Of a stretch of DNA of 10,173 bases, positions 5,986 to 10,173 are shown one piece after another. Within the stretch, counting starts at the first letter, position 1. Every line of letters begins with the position of its first letter. The notes beneath the pieces are model-generated. The model worked only from the letters and a program-made list of their open reading frames with translations, ran no database searches and was not told the origin of the DNA. The DNA lies in NCBI GenBank assembly GCA_002479405.1, contig DLMX01000118.1, positions 1 to 10,173 of the forward strand, given 5' to 3'. Source of the DNA: Methylophilaceae bacterium UBA7525. GTDB lineage: Bacteria > Pseudomonadota > Gammaproteobacteria > Burkholderiales > Methylophilaceae. A program made the translations under genes and the position numbers.

Positions 5986-6732
5986 GTGAACACTGCCGCC
6001 ATCTCTTATCGTTCCTACCAGCCCGTATATGCAGCGCCAAGTCAGACTTTGGCCTGGGCAGTGGTCATTTCCGTCGTGCTACATCTGTCTGCCGTGCTCT
6101 ATCTGCCCAACTTCCAGACTGACACCACTGAACCGCCGCTTGAAGTACTGAACATCCAGATCGAGGCGCCCAAGGCGCCGGAACCGGTTGAAAGTCCGGC
6201 TATCGAACAACCACCTCTGCCAGAGCCACCCCAACCCAAAGTGGTTCCAAAAATCGAGCCCAAGGTCATACCGGTGCAAAAACCCACGCCAATCGAGACG
6301 TTCGAACCCCAGACCCCGGCACCGCAAGTCGTAGAGGAGCCTGTATCGCCGCCCGTGATGTCCGTCGCACCGGCCACAGATGCCACGCCGGTCTTTACCA
6401 CGCCCCCTCCGCCACCTGGTCCAAGCCAGGCCGACCTCGATGCTGCACGCCGTGGCTATGCCGAGAGACTGGCGCGCGCCATTGCGCAACACAAAAAATA
6501 CCCCAGAGTCGCGCAGATGCGCGGCTGGCAGGGTGAGGTACTGGTGGACCTGAAATTGAATGACAACGGCGCCGTGCTGGAATCGAGAATCGAGCGTTCA
6601 AGCGGCTATGAAATACTGGACAAGCAGGCACTGGAGATGGTCAGCAAGGCCGCACCGTTTCCATCACCCCCGGACATTCTGAAAAGCAGCGTATTCAATA
6701 TCCAGGTTCCGGTTTCATTCAAGCTGGAATAG
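5986..6732 (+). CDS. tonB: Energy transducer TonB
   Basis: TonB spans the periplasm and transmits proton-motive force from ExbB-ExbD to TonB-dependent receptors. The 248-residue product has the full layout: a short cytoplasmic N-terminus; one membrane anchor at about 22-40 containing His33, placed like the essential histidine of the E. coli anchor; a proline/glutamate/lysine-rich rigid segment at about 49-145; and a C-terminal domain (about 150-248) with YPRVAQMRGWQGEV (172-185) and a closing PVSFKLE. The start is GTG at 5986 without an obvious Shine-Dalgarno. The frame is closed by TAA at 5962, and a later GTG at 6061 would cut into the anchor. No exbB or exbD is adjacent, so it either borrows a general ExbBD or is one of several TonB copies. 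Its placement makes it a candidate partner of the PqqU-like receptor. Confidence 0.93.
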   Translation: MNTAAISYRSYQPVYAAPSQTLAWAVVISVVLHLSAVLYLPNFQTDTTEPPLEVLNIQIEAPKAPEPVESPAIEQPPLPEPPQPKVVPKIEPKVIPVQKPTPIETFEPQTPAPQVVEEPVSPPVMSVAPATDATPVFTTPPPPPGPSQADLDAARRGYAERLARAIAQHKKYPRVAQMRGWQGEVLVDLKLNDNGAVLESRIERSSGYEILDKQALEMVSKAAPFPSPPDILKSSVFNIQVPVSFKLE

Positions 6733-6738
6733 CATCAC

Positions 6739-8220
6739 ATGTCCAGGCCCAGGTCACTGAAAGAACTGCTGCTCATTCATGAGTTGGCCTTTATTCTGCT
6801 GGTGGTTCTCGCAGGCGCAGCTGGCAGCATAGGCATCCACTTGTGGGATGAATCATCGCGCGAATCCCAGCGCATCAACCAGCTCGTCCAGGAGATTCAG
6901 CAAACACGCGGCGACCTTTACCGCCAGATGAAAGAATTGTTCGATGCCTATTTTCTCAATGACATAGAAGCTGAAGACGAGTACAACGCCTATACCGCAT
7001 CGATAGAACAGCACTTTGCCACATTGCGCGAACTGGCCGAGGGCGAAGAGGAATTGACCGCCATCAGTGAACTGCATGCCAGCTATGAAGACTTCCTGCT
7101 CAAGACAAGCCCGATCTTTGACCGGCAACTGGTGTTCTCCAGCAGTGCACTCGAAAAAAAATTGAACACCGATCTGGAATCGGATATTTTCGAACGCTAC
7201 GAGTCCATCTCTACACGCACAGAGGGTCTGCTCAGCCTCAAACAGAAAGAGTTGCAACAAAGATTGACCGAGTCCAAGCGCACTTCAACCGCGCTACTGA
7301 TCATCCCTATCCTGCTGGCGTCTTTATTACTGCTATTCTCACGCTTCTTTCTCAAACGCGCGATTGTCAAACCGATTGCCGGACTCGTCACAGCAACCAC
7401 ACAGATCAGCGCCGGCAAGCTGACGCACAAGGCACCTGAAAGCGGTGCGGAAGAGCTGGTAACCCTGTCTGCGGCCATCAACCATATGGCCGATGAACTC
7501 GCCATCAGCCAGGAAGCGCTGGTACGTACCGAAAAACAGGCGGCACAAGGCCTGCTGGTTCCCATGCTGGCACACAATATCCGCAATCCGCTAGCCAGCA
7601 TCCGCGCTACGGCACAAGTGGCCGACAGCAACGAACTGGATACAGACACGCGTGAAGCTTTACACGACATCATCAGCACGGTAGACCGGCTGGAACGCTG
7701 GACCGGCGCACTGCTGGCCTACCTTCACCCTTTGCGGCCACAACCCAATCAGGCCAGGCTTGGCCAGATCATTCAAGGTTCGCTGGTTCCGCTGCAACAG
7801 AAACTGCGCGAAAAATCCATAGAGCTCGTGTTGCCGAACCTGGATAAAAAAGACGACCACATTCATACTGACGAGCACCTGCTCGAACAGGCACTCTACA
7901 ATCTGCTACTGAATGCCATCGACGCTGCACCGAACAGCAGCAAACTGGAGATCGCAACCAGAATCAGTACTGACCATCTGAAAGTCACGATAGCCGACCA
8001 GGGGCCGGGCATGCCGTTCTCGCCTGAACCGACCAGACTCAGCCCCGGCCCGACCACCAAACGCTTCGGTACCGGCCTCGGCATCCCATTCGTATTCAAG
8101 GTCTGTGAAGCGCTTTCAATAAAAATCACCTACAGTGACCGCGCCGAAGGCGGCACACTGGTCGAGCTGATATTGCCACGCCGAATAAAATCTGCCGAAA
8201 TCGAAGAAAATAATCTTTAA
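6739..8220 (+). CDS. HAMP-domain membrane sensor histidine kinase without adjacent response regulator
   Basis: A 493-residue inner-membrane two-component kinase. Transmembrane segments at about 12-35 and 185-203 enclose a periplasmic helical sensor region (36-184). This is followed by HAMP (about 204-257, starting with the usual KPI), a HisKA dimerisation helix with phospho-acceptor His279 in AHNIRNPL, and a HATPase_c domain. That domain has the N-box NLLLNAIDAA (Asn392), the G1 box DQGPGM (420-425) and the G2 box GTGLGIPFV (444-452). The H-box resembles NtrB-type kinases, but Asn280 replaces the acidic residue usual after the histidine. The ATG lies six bases after the tonB stop codon, indicating co-transcription and probably coupled translation. 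No response regulator is in the window and the signal is unknown. An envelope signal related to TonB-dependent uptake is only a suggestion from position. Confidence 0.92.
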   Translation: MSRPRSLKELLLIHELAFILLVVLAGAAGSIGIHLWDESSRESQRINQLVQEIQQTRGDLYRQMKELFDAYFLNDIEAEDEYNAYTASIEQHFATLRELAEGEEELTAISELHASYEDFLLKTSPIFDRQLVFSSSALEKKLNTDLESDIFERYESISTRTEGLLSLKQKELQQRLTESKRTSTALLIIPILLASLLLLFSRFFLKRAIVKPIAGLVTATTQISAGKLTHKAPESGAEELVTLSAAINHMADELAISQEALVRTEKQAAQGLLVPMLAHNIRNPLASIRATAQVADSNELDTDTREALHDIISTVDRLERWTGALLAYLHPLRPQPNQARLGQIIQGSLVPLQQKLREKSIELVLPNLDKKDDHIHTDEHLLEQALYNLLLNAIDAAPNSSKLEIATRISTDHLKVTIADQGPGMPFSPEPTRLSPGPTTKRFGTGLGIPFVFKVCEALSIKITYSDRAEGGTLVELILPRRIKSAEIEENNL

Positions 8221-8293
8221 AATCTACTTCGCGACCCTTGCCTAATGTGCATTTTTTAACAACAATGGAACTGCAAACAACGCGATTGAGATT

Positions 8294-8749
8294 ATGCTAA
8301 ACCAACAAGTTCCAGACTTCGAATTACCCTCCACTGGTAACAGGACGTTCAAGCTTTCAGAGCATCTCGGCAAGATACTGGTTATCTACTTTTACCCCAA
8401 AGACTCCACTCCAGGCTGTACTTCACAAGGTCAGCAATTCAGAGATGCCTATGCCGATTTCCAGGCGGCAGGTGCCGAGATCTACGGTATCTCCCGTGAC
8501 AGCATGCGGTCCCATGAAAACTTCAAAGCCAGGTTCACTTTTCCATTCGACCTGCTTTCGGATACCGACGAAACCGCCTGCAATCTTTTCGATGTCATCA
8601 AGATGAAGAACATGTATGGCAAACAGGTACGCGGCATTAAACGCAGTACTTTTGTCATCGACCGCAACGGCGTTCTGGCCCATGAATGGCGCAAGGTCAA
8701 AGTCGATGGTCACGCCAATGAAGTGCTTCACTACATCCAATCACTCTAA
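8294..8749 (+). CDS. bcp: Peroxiredoxin of the Bcp/PrxQ family
   Basis: A 151-residue cytoplasmic thiol peroxidase, full length for the family, that reduces hydrogen peroxide and organic hydroperoxides using thioredoxin-type donors. The active-site block YPKDSTPGCT (34-43) contains the invariant P-x-x-x-T-x-x-C with peroxidatic Cys42; Arg117 in KRSTFVID is the conserved arginine. E. coli Bcp has its resolving cysteine five residues after the peroxidatic one; here that position is Gln47. The only other cysteine is Cys96 (TACNLF). The protein is therefore either a one-cysteine enzyme or an atypical two-cysteine form using Cys96. The Shine-Dalgarno is weak; an out-of-frame ATG at 8265 is unlikely to matter. 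The 73-base gap after the kinase gene holds no convincing terminator. It is followed 18 bases later by the PhoH gene, a pairing I recall from other betaproteobacteria. Confidence 0.93.
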   Translation: MLNQQVPDFELPSTGNRTFKLSEHLGKILVIYFYPKDSTPGCTSQGQQFRDAYADFQAAGAEIYGISRDSMRSHENFKARFTFPFDLLSDTDETACNLFDVIKMKNMYGKQVRGIKRSTFVIDRNGVLAHEWRKVKVDGHANEVLHYIQSL

Positions 8750-8767
8750 TCAGGAAATTCAGACAAC

Positions 8768-10168
8768 ATGAATAAGAAGCGTGAGGCCTCCAACAAGCTG
8801 TTTGTCCTGGACACCAACGTCCTGATGCATGATCCGTCCAGCCTGTTCCGGTTTGAAGAACATGACATCTACCTGCCCATGGTCACACTGGAAGAACTCG
8901 ACAACAACAAGAAAGGCATGACCGAAGTCGCCAGAAATGCACGTCAGGCCAGTCGCAATCTGGAAGAGATCGTCGGCGGTCAATTGACGACTTGCCTGGA
9001 AGATGGATGTCCGCTGGCAATCAACGGCAACAAGCATATTAGCGGCCGCCTGTTTTTACAGACCCATGCCATCAGCGTTGAACTGCCGATGCTGGCAGGT
9101 GGCAAGGCCGACAACCAGATTCTGGGCGTGGTCTGGGATTTACAGAAAAAATATCCTGACCGTCCGGTCATCCTCGTCAGCAAGGACATCAATATCCGCA
9201 TCAAGGCCCGCGCTATCGGCGTTCCGGCTGAGGATTATTTCAACGACAAGGTGCTGGAAGATACCGAACTGCTTTATAGCGGCATGCGCGAATTGCCGGC
9301 GGACTTCTGGGAAAACCACAGCAAGGCAATGGAATCCTGGCAGGATGCAGGCAGAATGTTCTATCGTCTGACCGGGCCGATCTGCAAAAACATGATCGTC
9401 AATGAGTTCGTCTATTACGAATATGAGCAGCCCTTCCACGCCATCGTACGCAAGGTTGAAGGCAACACTGCGGTGCTGGAAGTGGTCAAGGATTATACGC
9501 AGACCAAGCACAATATCTGGGGGATCACAGCACGCAACCGCGAGCAGAATTTCGCGCTCAATCTGCTGATGGACCCTGAAGTGGATTTCGTTACGCTGCT
9601 GGGTCAGGCAGGTACCGGCAAGACCTTGCTGACGCTTGCGTCGGCACTGACACAGACGTTGGACAAGAAGATCTACAGTGAGATCATCATGACGCGTGTG
9701 ACAGTTCCGGTCGGAGAGGATATCGGCTTTCTGCCGGGTACTGAAGAAGAAAAAATGGCGCCATGGATGGGCGCACTGGAAGACAATCTCGACGTGCTCA
9801 ACAAATCTGACGAGGATGCCGGTGAGTGGGGGCGCGCTGCAACACAGGACCTGATTCGCACCCGCATCAAGGTCAAGTCGCTTAATTTCATGCGTGGCCG
9901 TACCTTCCTTCACAAATTCCTCATCATTGATGAAGCGCAGAACCTGACACCGAAACAGATGAAGACCCTCATCACGCGTGCCGGCCCCGGCACCAAGGTC
10001 GTCTGCCTGGGCAATATCGCGCAGATCGACACGCCATACCTGACCGAGGGCAGTTCCGGCCTGACTTATGTCGTCGATCGCTTCAAGGGCTGGGGGCATA
10101 ACGGGCATATCACGCTGGTACGTGGCGAACGTTCAAGACTGGCAGACTTCGCAGCCGAAGTACTCTAG
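8768..10168 (+). CDS. phoH: PIN domain-PhoH family ATPase (PhoH2/YlaK-like)
   Basis: A complete 466-residue protein joining an N-terminal PIN ribonuclease domain to a C-terminal PhoH ATPase. Members of this family are linked to RNA unwinding and cleavage. The PIN part (about 11-160) starts FVLDTNVLMHD with Asp15 and continues with Glu42/Glu43 (LEELD), Asp115 and Asp140 (SKDINIR), the expected acidic metal-binding set. A linker domain (about 200-255) precedes the ATPase. In the ATPase, Walker A GQAGTGKT spans 279-286 (Lys285) and Walker B FLIIDEAQN spans 384-392 (Asp388, Glu389), followed by the sensor-like CLGNIAQID (413-421). AGGAA at 8752-8756 is a good ribosome site, though 11 bases from the ATG. 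It lies 18 bases behind the peroxiredoxin gene and is probably co-transcribed with it. All catalytic positions I can check are intact. Its physiological RNA target is not known from sequence. Confidence 0.95.
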   Translation: MNKKREASNKLFVLDTNVLMHDPSSLFRFEEHDIYLPMVTLEELDNNKKGMTEVARNARQASRNLEEIVGGQLTTCLEDGCPLAINGNKHISGRLFLQTHAISVELPMLAGGKADNQILGVVWDLQKKYPDRPVILVSKDINIRIKARAIGVPAEDYFNDKVLEDTELLYSGMRELPADFWENHSKAMESWQDAGRMFYRLTGPICKNMIVNEFVYYEYEQPFHAIVRKVEGNTAVLEVVKDYTQTKHNIWGITARNREQNFALNLLMDPEVDFVTLLGQAGTGKTLLTLASALTQTLDKKIYSEIIMTRVTVPVGEDIGFLPGTEEEKMAPWMGALEDNLDVLNKSDEDAGEWGRAATQDLIRTRIKVKSLNFMRGRTFLHKFLIIDEAQNLTPKQMKTLITRAGPGTKVVCLGNIAQIDTPYLTEGSSGLTYVVDRFKGWGHNGHITLVRGERSRLADFAAEVL

Positions 10169-10173
10169 TACTG

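Noticed and set aside
6079..6492. Minus-strand Arg/Gly/Trp-rich open frame opposite tonB
   Set aside because: Its composition is the mirror of the proline-rich TonB linker codons, a typical artefact.
8221..8293. Promoter for the peroxiredoxin gene (TTGCCT at 8238, AACAAT at 8261)
   Set aside because: Both elements are poor matches to consensus and cannot be distinguished from chance in this A/T-rich gap.
9140..10108. Long minus-strand open frame of 322 residues opposite the PhoH gene
   Set aside because: It is a shadow of a strongly conserved plus-strand gene with intact catalytic motifs. The translation shows no recognisable domain.

Overview
The window reads as about 10 kb of chromosome from a Gram-negative proteobacterium. 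It has moderate GC, densely packed genes, TonB-dependent outer-membrane transport and periplasmic proteins. The bcp-phoH pair at the right end and the overall protein flavour suggest a betaproteobacterium, perhaps of the Nitrosomonadales/Methylophilales type. That placement is inference from memory, not from a search.

Layout, left to right: (1) the C-terminal 227 residues of molybdopterin molybdenumtransferase MoeA, cut by the window edge; (2) a TonB-dependent receptor closely resembling E. coli PqqU (YncD), the outer-membrane receptor for pyrroloquinoline quinone (PQQ); (3) a periplasmic SoxY-SoxZ fusion with an internal GGCGG carrier cysteine; (4) on the minus strand, a cytochrome b561, convergent with (3) across a strong bidirectional terminator; (5) divergent from it, an exported metallo-beta-lactamase-fold hydrolase of the SoxH-related, quinoprotein-associated type; (6) TonB; (7) a membrane HAMP sensor histidine kinase six bases after tonB; (8) a Bcp/PrxQ peroxiredoxin; (9) a PIN-PhoH ATPase, complete and ending five bases before the window edge.

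The coherent part is roughly 700-6730. The SoxYZ-like carrier and the SoxH-related hydrolase belong to families known to travel with PQQ-dependent (quinoprotein) dehydrogenases. Here they sit beside a probable PQQ importer, a possible electron acceptor (cytochrome b561) and the TonB that would energise the importer. The inferred theme is PQQ capture combined with a periplasmic quinoprotein relay. No quinoprotein dehydrogenase, pqq biosynthesis gene, exbB or exbD lies in the window, so the partners must be elsewhere.

Regulatory signals point the same way. A 17-bp palindrome resembling a Fur box precedes the receptor. A GTTC-N5-GAAC dyad occurs both upstream of the SoxYZ gene and between the divergent cytochrome and hydrolase genes. 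The right third (kinase, peroxiredoxin, PhoH) looks like ordinary housekeeping or stress genes, with two residue-level oddities. No RNA genes, insertion sequences, CRISPR arrays or integrase sites were seen. No gene-free stretch exceeds 190 bases.
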